A program made the position numbers and the translations under genes. Positions 17,021 to 24,088 of a stretch of 63,048 bases of DNA are shown here, piece after piece. Origin of the DNA: Mobilicoccus sp032100225 (lineage in GTDB: Bacteria > Actinomycetota > Actinomycetes > Actinomycetales > Dermatophilaceae); NCBI GenBank assembly GCA_032100225.1, contig DAMDJY010000001.1:1-63048 (forward strand). The letters are read 5' to 3'. Under the pieces are notes generated by a model. It was not told where the DNA came from. It ran no database searches and saw only the letters and a list, made by a program, of their open reading frames with translations. Position 1 is the stretch's first letter. Each line of letters starts with the position of its first letter.

Positions 17021-18158
17021 GAAGGACAAGGAGACCGCAGCGTCTCGACCCGGCGAGGACACCACCCTCTCCGGAAAGAAAGCAAGCAAGAAGGCCGACA
17101 AGGCCGACAAGGCCGACAAGGCCGGCAAGGCCGGCAAGGCCGGCAGCTCGATCACGGAGACCGAGCCCAAGGGCGCGGGCAAGAACGCCAAGAACGCCAA
17201 GAACGCCAAGAACAAGGACGGTAAGGACTCGAAGAAGTCCAAGAAGAAGGCCGCCAAGAAGACCGTCGAGGCTCAGGCCAAGGTCGAGGCTCTGCAGACG
17301 ACCGTTGAAGACCTGACGGTCGATGCAGCCTCCTTCGAGGCGGCGCTGCGCGTGCGTGAAGGGTTCCGCCTGTCAGACGTGGACACCTCCGGGACGCCCG
17401 CGTTCGACGGTGACAAGGCTGCGGCCGAGGTTCTCATGGAGCAGAACGCAGAGGAGCTGAGCGAGCTGCAGGAGCGGCTCTTCGCCGCGTCGCGCGCCGG
17501 TGACAACCGCTCGGTGCTTCTCGTCATCCAGGGCCTGGACACCTCCGGCAAGGGCGGCATCATGCGTCACGTCGTCGGTCAGCTCGACCCGCAGGGCGTG
17601 TCGATCGTCGCATTCAAGCAGCCGACGGCCGAGGAGAAGCGTCACCCGTTCCTGTGGCGCATCCGTAAGGGCCTGCCGACCCCCGGCATCATCGGCGTGT
17701 TCGACCGGTCCCACTACGAGGATGTCCTCGTGGCCCGGGTCGACGACCTCGTGCCGGCCTCGACGTGGCGTCGTCGCTACTCCCAGATCCGCACCTTCGA
17801 GAACTCCGTCATCGCCTCGGGCACGACCGTCATCAAGGTGATGTTGCACATCGGAGCGGACGAGCAGAAGGCGCGCCTCGGCGAGCGACTCGAACGCGCG
17901 GACAAGTACTGGAAGTACAACCCCGGCGACATCGACGTCCGCGAGAAGTGGCCCGCCTACCAGGAGGCGTACGAAGACGCTCTGGTCAAGACCTCCACCG
18001 ACGATGCCCCGTGGTACGTCGTCCCCGCTGATCGCAAGTGGTACGCGCGCCTGGCCGTCCAGCAACTGCTGCTCAAGGCCCTGCGTGAGCTCGACCCGCA
18101 GTGGCCGGCAGCGGACTTCGACATCGACACCGAAAAGGCCCGCCTCGAGGCGAGCTGA
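17013..18158 (+). CDS. ppk2: PPK2-family polyphosphate kinase with lysine-rich N-terminal tail
   Basis: PPK2 enzymes move phosphate between polyphosphate and nucleotides. The catalytic domain starts near residue 100: Walker A is in QGLDTSGKGG and the Walker B/lid region in GVFDRSHYEDVL, with WRIRKGLP and YWKYNPGDIDVREKW typical of the family. The first ~85 residues are unusual: nearly all Lys, Ala, Gly, Asp and Asn, built on 9-base DNA repeats encoding KAD/KAG and KNA units, like a histone H1 or nucleoid-protein tail. AGGAGA lies about seven bases before ATG 17013, and the gene overlaps the hydrolase stop. The direction of phosphate transfer cannot be told from sequence. Confidence 0.9.
   Translation: MGKKDKETAASRPGEDTTLSGKKASKKADKADKADKAGKAGKAGSSITETEPKGAGKNAKNAKNAKNKDGKDSKKSKKKAAKKTVEAQAKVEALQTTVEDLTVDAASFEAALRVREGFRLSDVDTSGTPAFDGDKAAAEVLMEQNAEELSELQERLFAASRAGDNRSVLLVIQGLDTSGKGGIMRHVVGQLDPQGVSIVAFKQPTAEEKRHPFLWRIRKGLPTPGIIGVFDRSHYEDVLVARVDDLVPASTWRRRYSQIRTFENSVIASGTTVIKVMLHIGADEQKARLGERLERADKYWKYNPGDIDVREKWPAYQEAYEDALVKTSTDDAPWYVVPADRKWYARLAVQQLLLKALRELDPQWPAADFDIDTEKARLEAS
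17091..17207 (+). repeat. Nine-base tandem repeats encoding the lysine-rich PPK2 tail
   Basis: Six copies of a 9-base unit (aaggccgac changing to aaggccggc) fill 17091-17144, and three copies of aagaacgcc fill 17181-17207. All are in frame and encode Lys-Ala-Asp/Gly and Lys-Asn-Ala. Such tracts can change copy number by slippage without breaking the frame. Confidence 0.9.
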
Positions 18159-18204
18159 TCGGCATGCTGGGCGTAGGACCGCCTGCCCCAGCACCGCGAT
18201 CGAC

Positions 18205-18252
18205 ACACACGCCAGGGGCGCCCGGAATCGTCCGGGCGCCCCTGGCGTGTGT
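18205..18252. terminator. Bidirectional terminator between ppk2 and glgX
   Basis: Perfect 21-base arms at 18205-18225 and 18232-18252 surround a six-base loop. The hairpin lies between the converging ends of ppk2 and glgX. Confidence 0.92.
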
Positions 18253-18263
18253 GAAGTCGTGAC

Positions 18264-20612
18264 TCAGTCGGTCGATCCCTCTTCGGATTCGTTCGAGGAC
18301 TCGCCATCGTTCTGGGGCGTCTGCTCGTCCTGCTCGGACAACTCGCGCTCCTTGGCGCGGGCGGCACGTTCCGCTGCCTTCTCGGTGAGCTCTGGGGAGA
18401 CCTCGATCTCATCGCCGGCGACGGCCACGGCCATCAGGCGAGCGGCCTCCTCGCGTGCCTCCTCGGCGTCCTGTTCGAGCACGTCGCGCTCGATGGGACT
18501 GCTTTGGAGGATCACCATGGAGCGGGAGCCGACGGTGATCGTCTCGCCGGAGTCGACTGCGGGTTCGGTCGGCTCGGGGATGCCGCCGGAGAGGAACGTG
18601 TCGACGACCTTCGCCCAGCGCACGTCGGCGATGACGTCGGGAACGACGAAGTCGACGTCCTCGTGGTGCGCGTTGAACATGAGGATGAAGTCGTCGTCCG
18701 TGATGCGCTGGCCGAGAGGGCCGGGTTCGGGGATGGCATCACCGTTGAGGAGGACGGAGAGGGTGCGGGCGTAACCCGTCTTCCAGTCGTCCTCGTTCAT
18801 CTCGATCCCGCTGGAGCCGAACCACATGATGTCGCCGACATCGGAGCGGCCGCCGTGATCGGCGTTGCCCTCGAAGAAACGGCGGCGACGGAACACCGGG
18901 TGGTTCTGACGCAGGTCGACGACGTGCGAGGCGAACTTGAGCAGGCTCTGCTGGTCCTTGCTCAACTCCCAGTCGATCCACGCGACGGCGTTGTCCTGGC
19001 AGTACACGTTGTTGTTGCCGCCCTGGGTGCGGGCCATCTCGTCGCCGTGGGCGATCATCGGCACACCCTGGCTGACCAGCAGCGTGGTGAGGAAGTTGCG
19101 CATCTGACGCAGGCGCAGGCTGCGGATGGCCGGGTCGTCGGTGGGGCCTTCGGCGCCGTGGTTCCAGGAGCGGTTGTGGCTCTCGCCGTCGTTGCCGCCC
19201 TCGCCGTTGGCGTCGTTGTGCTTCTCGTTGTAGCTGACGAGGTCACGCAGGGTGAATCCGTCGTGCGCGATGATGAAGTTGATCGACGCGATCGGCCGGC
19301 GCCCGGAGTGGGCGTACAGGTCGGAGGAGCCGGACAGGCGCGAGGCGAACTCGGAGAGTCCGGCCGCGTCGCCACGCCAGTAGTCGCGCACGGTGTCGCG
19401 GTAACGCCCGTTCCACTCGGTCCACAGGGGCGGGAAGTTGCCCACCTGGTAACCGCCGTCGCCGAGGTCCCACGGTTCTGCGATGAGCTTGACCTGGCTG
19501 ATCACCGGGTCCTGCTGGATGAGGTCGAAGAACGCCGACAACTTGTCGACCTCGTGGAACTGACGGGCCAGGGTGGCGGCCAGGTCGAAGCGGAAGCCGT
19601 CGACGTGCATCTCGGTGACCCAGTAGCGCAGCGAGTCCATGATGAGCTGCAACACGTGCGGGTTGCGCATGAGCAGCGAGTTACCGGTGCCCGTCGTGTC
19701 GTAGTAGTGCTCCTTGGCGTCGTCGACGAGGCGGTAGTAGGCCGTGTTGTCGATGCCGCGGAAGCACAGCGTGGGGCCGAACTCGTTGCCCTCGGCGGTG
19801 TGGTTGTACACCACGTCGAGGATGACCTCGATGTTGGCCTCGTGCAGGGTCTTCACCATCGACTTGAACTCGGTGACCTGCTGGCCCGCGGTGCCGTACG
19901 CCGCGTACTCGTTGTGGGGGGCGAGGAAGCCGATCGTGTTGTAGCCCCAGTAGTTGCGCAGCCCCTTCTCCTGCAGGTGGGTGTCCTGCACGAACTGGTG
20001 CACCGGGAGCAGCTCGATGGCCGTCACGCCGAGGTCGGTGAGGTGCTTGATGATCGCCGGGTGGGCGATCGCCGCGTACGTCCCCCGGATCTCCTCGGGG
20101 ATGTCGGGGTGCGTCATCGTGAGCCCCTTGACGTGGGCCTCGTAGATCACCGTGTCGTGGTACTCGTGGTGCGGGGGACGGTCGTGGCCCCAGTCGAAGA
20201 ATGGGTTGACGACCACCGAGAGCATCGTGTGCCCGAGGGAGTCGGCCTCGTTGTAGGAGTTGACGTCGCCGAAGTTGTATGAGAACAGCGCCTCGTCGCC
20301 GGTGATCTGTCCGTCGATGGCCTTGGCGTAGGGGTCGAGGAGCAACTTGTTCGGGTTGCAGCGGTAGCCCTGGGTGGGGTCGTAGGGGCCGTGCACGCGG
20401 TAGCCGTAGCGCTGCCCGGGCTGGAGGTTGGGCACGTATCCGTGCCATACGTAGCCGTCGACCTCGGTGAGTTCGAGCCTGGTCTCGGTGCCGTCCTCGC
20501 TCACGAGGCACAGTTCGACCCGCTCGGCGATCTCGGAGAACAGGGCGAAGTTCACTCCCGAGCCGTCGTAGGTGGCTCCGAGCGGATACGCGTTTCCTGG
20601 CCAGATGTCCAT
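18264..20612 (-). CDS. glgX: Glycogen debranching enzyme GlgX
   Basis: GlgX hydrolyses alpha-1,6 branches in glycogen already trimmed by phosphorylase. The 782-residue protein has an N-terminal CBM48-type domain (MDIWPGNAYPLGATYDGSGVNFALFS, in two parts) and a GH13 barrel with DVVYNHT, the nucleophile in GFRFDLA, the acid in LIAEPWD and the last motif in FIIAHDG. The final ~90 residues are an acidic, Glu/Ala/Ser-rich tail absent from the E. coli enzyme. TAAGAC six bases before the ATG on the minus strand suggests a leaderless message. The gene converges on ppk2 across a strong terminator. Confidence 0.95.
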   Translation of the reverse strand: MDIWPGNAYPLGATYDGSGVNFALFSEIAERVELCLVSEDGTETRLELTEVDGYVWHGYVPNLQPGQRYGYRVHGPYDPTQGYRCNPNKLLLDPYAKAIDGQITGDEALFSYNFGDVNSYNEADSLGHTMLSVVVNPFFDWGHDRPPHHEYHDTVIYEAHVKGLTMTHPDIPEEIRGTYAAIAHPAIIKHLTDLGVTAIELLPVHQFVQDTHLQEKGLRNYWGYNTIGFLAPHNEYAAYGTAGQQVTEFKSMVKTLHEANIEVILDVVYNHTAEGNEFGPTLCFRGIDNTAYYRLVDDAKEHYYDTTGTGNSLLMRNPHVLQLIMDSLRYWVTEMHVDGFRFDLAATLARQFHEVDKLSAFFDLIQQDPVISQVKLIAEPWDLGDGGYQVGNFPPLWTEWNGRYRDTVRDYWRGDAAGLSEFASRLSGSSDLYAHSGRRPIASINFIIAHDGFTLRDLVSYNEKHNDANGEGGNDGESHNRSWNHGAEGPTDDPAIRSLRLRQMRNFLTTLLVSQGVPMIAHGDEMARTQGGNNNVYCQDNAVAWIDWELSKDQQSLLKFASHVVDLRQNHPVFRRRRFFEGNADHGGRSDVGDIMWFGSSGIEMNEDDWKTGYARTLSVLLNGDAIPEPGPLGQRITDDDFILMFNAHHEDVDFVVPDVIADVRWAKVVDTFLSGGIPEPTEPAVDSGETITVGSRSMVILQSSPIERDVLEQDAEEAREEAARLMAVAVAGDEIEVSPELTEKAAERAARAKERELSEQDEQTPQNDGESSNESEEGSTD

Positions 20613-21072
20613 AGGTCCGTCTTAGCTCTTCCGTCGTCCATGAGTGCGGCGCGGTGCCGCAGTGTCGGCGATTCACCCGTGTCTCGGGCGAATTCGCGGA
20701 TCGGCCCCGGCGAGGGCCCTGTCGAACGTTAACCCGATCGCCGGGCCGATGAGGCGGCCCCGCGGTCGTGGCGTCCATGACCGGCGCCGCGATGCGTCGG
20801 CGGCACGATCCGTGAGCAGTGTGCCGCACCGGCGACGTGCCACCGACACCCAGACCACGCCGTGGGGTCGACGCGTGGCTCATCCCGGGCGTTGCGGTGA
20901 CGCACGCCTCAGGGGCACGGACGCGCGGGCGCGGCCGGTAGCTGCGAGGACACGTCGAGGACTCGGCCGCGGGCCGGTTGGACTCCGGCCGCGGTCATCG
21001 GTTACTGTCGTCCAGCACGCCGCGGGAAGCCGCAAGGCCGACAAGGTCGAACGGAATCCACGCGACGCACAT
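20613..21072. other. Gene-poor interval between glgX and the tRNA cluster
   Basis: These 460 bases are very GC-rich. I see no credible coding sequence: open frames run across the tRNA genes and lack family features. The interval holds the glgX promoter at its left end and the tRNA promoter at its right end. An imperfect GC hairpin near 20965-20993 overlaps the latter. Confidence 0.6.
20978..21008 (+). promoter_or_regulatory. Probable promoter of the Gly-Cys-Val tRNA cluster
   Basis: TTGGAC at 20978-20983 and TACTGT at 21003-21008 lie 19 bases apart (18 if TTACTG is used), about 65 bases before the first tRNA. Both hexamers are fair matches to vegetative actinobacterial promoters. Confidence 0.5.
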
Positions 21073-21145
21073 GCGGACGTGGCTCAGTTGGTAGAGCATC
21101 ACCTTGCCAAGGTGAGGGTCGCGGGTTCGAGTCCCGTCGTCCGCT
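21073..21145 (+). tRNA. tRNA-Gly (GCC)
   Basis: A complete cloverleaf of 73 bases. The acceptor stem GCGGACG pairs perfectly with CGTCCGC, the D arm is GGCTCAGTTGGTAGAGC, the anticodon loop TTGCCAA gives GCC, and the T arm is GCGGGTTCGAGTCCCGT. The CCA end is not encoded. First of three closely spaced tRNAs. Confidence 0.97.
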
Positions 21146-21187
21146 CGGAGGATCGCCTCCCTCGGAAGGCAGTCATTCAGCCTTCGC

Positions 21188-21258
21188 GGTGGAGTGGCCG
21201 AGAGGCGAGGCAACGGCCTGCAAAGCCGTGTACACGGGTTCAAATCCCGTCTCCACCT
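21188..21258 (+). tRNA. tRNA-Cys (GCA)
   Basis: A complete 71-base cloverleaf. The acceptor stem GGTGGAG pairs with CTCCACC, the anticodon loop CTGCAAA gives GCA, and the T arm is ACGGGTTCAAATCCCGT. CCA is not encoded. A small GAAGCGC hairpin separates it from the next tRNA. Confidence 0.97.
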
Positions 21259-21284
21259 CACAGAAGCGCTTCGGGCGCTTCGTC

Positions 21285-21359
21285 GGGCGATTGGCGCAGC
21301 GGTAGCGCGCTTCCTTGACACGGAAGAGGTCACTGGTTCAAACCCAGTATCGCCCACCA
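21285..21359 (+). tRNA. tRNA-Val (GAC)
   Basis: The acceptor stem GGGCGAT pairs with ATCGCCC and the anticodon loop TTGACAC gives GAC. The CCA end is encoded at 21357-21359. It is the last tRNA of the cluster and is followed at once by a terminator. Confidence 0.97.
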
Positions 21360-21362
21360 TCC

Positions 21363-21398
21363 ACGAAGCCCCCGGATCTCACGATTCGGGGGTTTCGT
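21363..21398 (+). terminator. Terminator of the Gly-Cys-Val tRNA cluster
   Basis: Arms at 21363-21374 and 21387-21398 (ACGAAGCCCCCG against CGGGGGTTTCGT) pair around a 12-base loop, four bases after the tRNA-Val CCA. Confidence 0.85.
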
Positions 21399-21562
21399 CG
21401 TGCGTCGTGGGCTCTCGGGGGAGATTGGCCACCGGCGCGCATCGACTCGGCCGGGGGGCGAGGCGATGCTCACGCAGGATGACATCCGTGTTGGACTCAC
21501 GCCTGCCGCGCTTCGGCCGACAGGTAGTAGCCACCCCAGCGCACACCAAGAAGAGGAATCCG

Positions 21563-21778
21563 ATGTCAGTCATGTCCCCGGTCGGCACGCGGCTCTACAG
21601 CGTCCTGCTGACCACACACGAAGAACGCCCCGGGACCTGGCTCACGATTGCGGCGAACGACGTGGTCGACGCCATGCGTCAGGCCAAGGCGAACCCCTGG
21701 TGGGGTGAATCGACTCCCGAGTGGGCCGGCGCCGCCCGCGTCGCGGCCGTGGAGTGCCTCGGTCTCGCCTGGCACTGA
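21563..21778 (+). CDS. Small protein of unknown function (71 residues)
   Basis: I do not recognise this gene. ATG 21563 has AAGAGG seven bases upstream, a good ribosome site, and codon use matches the surrounding genes. The product is a small, soluble protein with no signal peptide; it has three tryptophan-containing segments (PGTWLTIAANDVVDAMRQAK, ANPWWGE, TPEWAGAAR), and the middle could form an amphipathic helix. It lies between the tRNA cluster and a small membrane-protein gene, on the same strand. A real gene is likely; function is open. Confidence 0.65.
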   Translation: MSVMSPVGTRLYSVLLTTHEERPGTWLTIAANDVVDAMRQAKANPWWGESTPEWAGAARVAAVECLGLAWH

Positions 21779-21887
21779 GTCTGCGGTCGGTCTTGCAGCC
21801 GGTCCCGGTCGACATCGACGTGGCCGGTGGAACCCCACGGGTGGCCTCGGTCGTTCATGATGAACAGGGCCACGGCCAGGAGGTGCG

Positions 21888-22397
21888 ATGACCACGACGC
21901 AGGCAGGACGGACGGAGCGCGACGACGAACGCGCCGGCGCCGCGCCGGGTCATGTCCGAGCCTCCCGCGGCCGCACCGGCTCTCGGGCGGCGATCCTGCG
22001 TCCGGGAGATTGGGCCTGGCGAGCCAAGATCCGAGCCAATCCTCGGGCGCACAGTATCTACCGGAGCGTCGTCGGCACGCTCGGATTCGTCATCGTCGTG
22101 GCCGGGTTGCTGATGGTGCCCTTTCCCGGGCCGGGGTGGCTCGTCGTCTTCATCGGCGTGAGCATTTGGGCCTCGGAGTTTCATTGGGCCAGAAGGCTGC
22201 ACACGTACGGCGTGGGCAAGCTCAGAGAATGGAACGCGTGGGTGCAGCGCAAAGGTGTCATCGTGCAGGCGACCTTGTTCGTCCTCACGTGTCTGTTCGT
22301 CAACGCCTTCCTGTGGACCTCGCTCAAGTTCATGGGGATCCCCGGGTGGGTCCCCGACCAGGTCGAGACGCTCATGCACACCTACCTCGCGCTCTGA
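21888..22397 (+). CDS. TIGR02611 (PGPGW) family membrane protein
   Basis: The 169-residue protein has three hydrophobic segments and the family motif VPFPGPGWLVVFIG at about residues 77-90. The other two segments are at about 62-76 and 126-145. The first 60 residues are polar and basic. AGGAGG is five bases before ATG 21888. The function of the family is not known to me. The gene has its own small intergenic space and lies between two tRNA loci. Confidence 0.85.
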   Translation: MTTTQAGRTERDDERAGAAPGHVRASRGRTGSRAAILRPGDWAWRAKIRANPRAHSIYRSVVGTLGFVIVVAGLLMVPFPGPGWLVVFIGVSIWASEFHWARRLHTYGVGKLREWNAWVQRKGVIVQATLFVLTCLFVNAFLWTSLKFMGIPGWVPDQVETLMHTYLAL

Positions 22398-22444
22398 CCC
22401 GCTCGGATCGCGACTGACGCACACGGGCAGCTGCCGGCATCGTT

Positions 22445-22474
22445 TTGGAGTCCAGGGGAGTTGCCGGGTAGGGT
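22445..22474 (+). promoter_or_regulatory. Probable promoter of tRNA-Val (CAC)
   Basis: TTGGAG at 22445-22450 and TAGGGT at 22469-22474 are spaced by 18 bases and end 15 bases before the tRNA. Confidence 0.55.
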
Positions 22475-22489
22475 GATGCTCCGTTCTAC

Positions 22490-22566
22490 GGACGTATAGC
22501 TCAGTTGGTTAGAGCGTTCGCTTCACACGCGAGAGGTCGCAGGTTCGAGTCCTGCTACGTCCACCA
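22490..22566 (+). tRNA. tRNA-Val (CAC)
   Basis: The acceptor stem GGACGTA pairs with TACGTCC. The anticodon loop TTCACAC gives CAC, and the T arm GCAGGTTCGAGTCCTGC is canonical. CCA is encoded at 22564-22566. A single gene with its own promoter and terminator. Confidence 0.97.
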
Positions 22567-22579
22567 CATATCCTCGTCG

Positions 22580-22605
22580 AGGCCCTGCTGGGATCAGCAG
22601 GGCCT
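22580..22605 (+). terminator. Terminator after tRNA-Val (CAC)
   Basis: Perfect 11-base arms (AGGCCCTGCTG against CAGCAGGGCCT) surround a four-base loop, 14 bases after the tRNA. A short T-containing stretch follows. Confidence 0.88.
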
Positions 22606-22657
22606 TAGTCGTATCCGGCCACGGTTTCGCCCGTCGGTCACGTGAATCGCTGCCGGT

Positions 22658-23506
22658 TCACCCCTGCCGGCCGGCCCCGGGGAGGGTGAAGGTGGAGATG
22701 TCCACCGCCAACGTCACCTCGACGCACGCCTCGTGCGCCAGAGCCTCCAGGTCGGCCGGACCGGCGTGGTGGGCGCCCGGACCCATCCTGGCCAGCAGAG
22801 ACGCGATCCCGCCGTCGACGCTCAACGCCTCACGCACCTGACGCACCGGGCCGGTGGAGAAGCGGGCGAACACCTCGGCCAGGCGCTCCGCCTTGCGCGG
22901 GTCCACGCGCGGCAACCCCAGCCTCGTCACGAGTTCGGTGAGGTGTTCGGGCGCGGGAGTCGCGACGACGACCACGCCGCCGGGAGAGAGGACCCGCTCG
23001 AACTCCGGGGCATTGCGTGGGGCGAAGACATCCATGACGAGCGCAGCAGCATTGTCCCGCACCGGGATTCCGGCCCAGACATCGGCCACGAGTCCTGCCA
23101 GACGCGGATGGGCGCGGGCACAACGCCGTGCAGCGTAGGCCGACAGGTCGAGGGCCACCCCGAGCCGATCTGGCAGAGCATCCAGGACTCCCGCGGTGTA
23201 ATACCCGGTGCCAGCACCGATGTCGATCACCGCGCCGTCGGGGAGCGACAACCCGGAGACGACCTCCACGAGCGCCTGGAGGATGGGGGAGTAGACCCCC
23301 GACTCGAGCACCTGCGCGCGGGCACTCACCATCGCGGCGTCGTCGGCCGCGGCTCCCGCCGGTTTGCTCAGTAGGTTGACGTACCCCTGGCGGGCGATGT
23401 CGTAACTGTGGCCCTGCTCGCAGCGCAGCGCACCGCCGGTGACCTCGACACCCGCCGCGCATCGTGGGCAGCAGAGCAGGGACGCCACGTCGGCGAGGGC
23501 GGACAT
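22658..23506 (-). CDS. RlmA-type 23S rRNA (guanine-N1) methyltransferase
   Basis: The 282-residue protein starts with the RlmA zinc module (LLCCPRCAAG followed by LRCEQGHSYDIARQGYVNLL) and continues into a Rossmann methyltransferase domain with the SAM motif VIDIGAGTGYYT around residue 88. Members methylate G745 or G748 of 23S rRNA; the latter type (TlrB) confers resistance to tylosin. Which base is used cannot be decided here. The start is ATG 23506: TAGGCT lies seven bases upstream on the minus strand, suggesting a leaderless message. Confidence 0.88.
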   Translation of the reverse strand: MSALADVASLLCCPRCAAGVEVTGGALRCEQGHSYDIARQGYVNLLSKPAGAAADDAAMVSARAQVLESGVYSPILQALVEVVSGLSLPDGAVIDIGAGTGYYTAGVLDALPDRLGVALDLSAYAARRCARAHPRLAGLVADVWAGIPVRDNAAALVMDVFAPRNAPEFERVLSPGGVVVVATPAPEHLTELVTRLGLPRVDPRKAERLAEVFARFSTGPVRQVREALSVDGGIASLLARMGPGAHHAGPADLEALAHEACVEVTLAVDISTFTLPGAGRQG

Positions 23507-23597
23507 GAGCCTCAGCCTACGCACCGCAGGGTCGCCGCCCGGATGCTGCTGGAGCGCACCTCTTTCCGGTATCGACCCTGGCTGGCAGAGTGTGCCC

Positions 23598-23951
23598 ATG
23601 GAGCTACTGCGACCCCTCATCGGCGGGACCGTTCTCGCCCTGGCCGTCTACCCCGAGAAGGGCGCCCCGGGCCAGTCGCTCTCGACCGCCCAGGTGCGGA
23701 GCGAGGGATTCGAGGGAGATCGGCCCAAGAAGCGGCCGGTCCACCTCGTGGGTCGGGACGAGTCTCCCGATGTGACGCGCGCGAACGTGTTCCTCGACGT
23801 CTCCGACGAGGATCTGCAGGGGGCGGTAGGGGAGCAGGTCCGCCTCGGACAGGTGGTGCTCCGGGTGACCGAACTGCCCAAGAACTGCCCCGGGGTGTAC
23901 GCCGAGGTTGTGCGGACCGGCGTCGTCAAAGTCGGAGATCGGCTCGCCTGA
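23598..23951 (+). CDS. MOSC domain protein
   Basis: A 117-residue single-domain MOSC protein, the fold of molybdenum-cofactor sulfurase C-termini and YiiM/YuaD-like proteins, which may handle sulfur or bind molybdopterin. Matching features are the early VYPEKGAPGQ segment, FEGDRPKKRPVHLV, and the conserved cysteine in PKNCPG. It is short but complete for stand-alone members. The substrate is not known. CAGAGT six bases before ATG 23598 could be a weak -10. A small GC stem-loop follows the stop. Confidence 0.8.
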   Translation: MELLRPLIGGTVLALAVYPEKGAPGQSLSTAQVRSEGFEGDRPKKRPVHLVGRDESPDVTRANVFLDVSDEDLQGAVGEQVRLGQVVLRVTELPKNCPGVYAEVVRTGVVKVGDRLA

Positions 23952-24088
23952 GCGGTGCCTGCGGGCGCGTCGGGCGTAAACCCTGCTGAAGCAGGGGCGA
24001 GGTGCGCACTACCCTGGGGAGGTGGCCCCGATCGGGGGTCGGCGCAGGGCGTTCCGCTCGCGCACCCAACACCACGAGGAGTTCCACC

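Noticed and set aside
17091..17207. The short tandem repeats in ppk2 as a CRISPR-like array
   Set aside because: Units are nine bases, contiguous, without spacers, and lie in frame within a coding sequence.
20644..21318. An open frame through the tRNA-Gly, tRNA-Cys and tRNA-Val genes
   Set aside because: It spans three well-formed tRNAs and shows no protein-family features.
23952..24088. A T-box or attenuator in front of thrS
   Set aside because: The leader is short and lacks T-box features. The small stem-loop after the MOSC gene is a plain GC hairpin, with no antiterminator visible.
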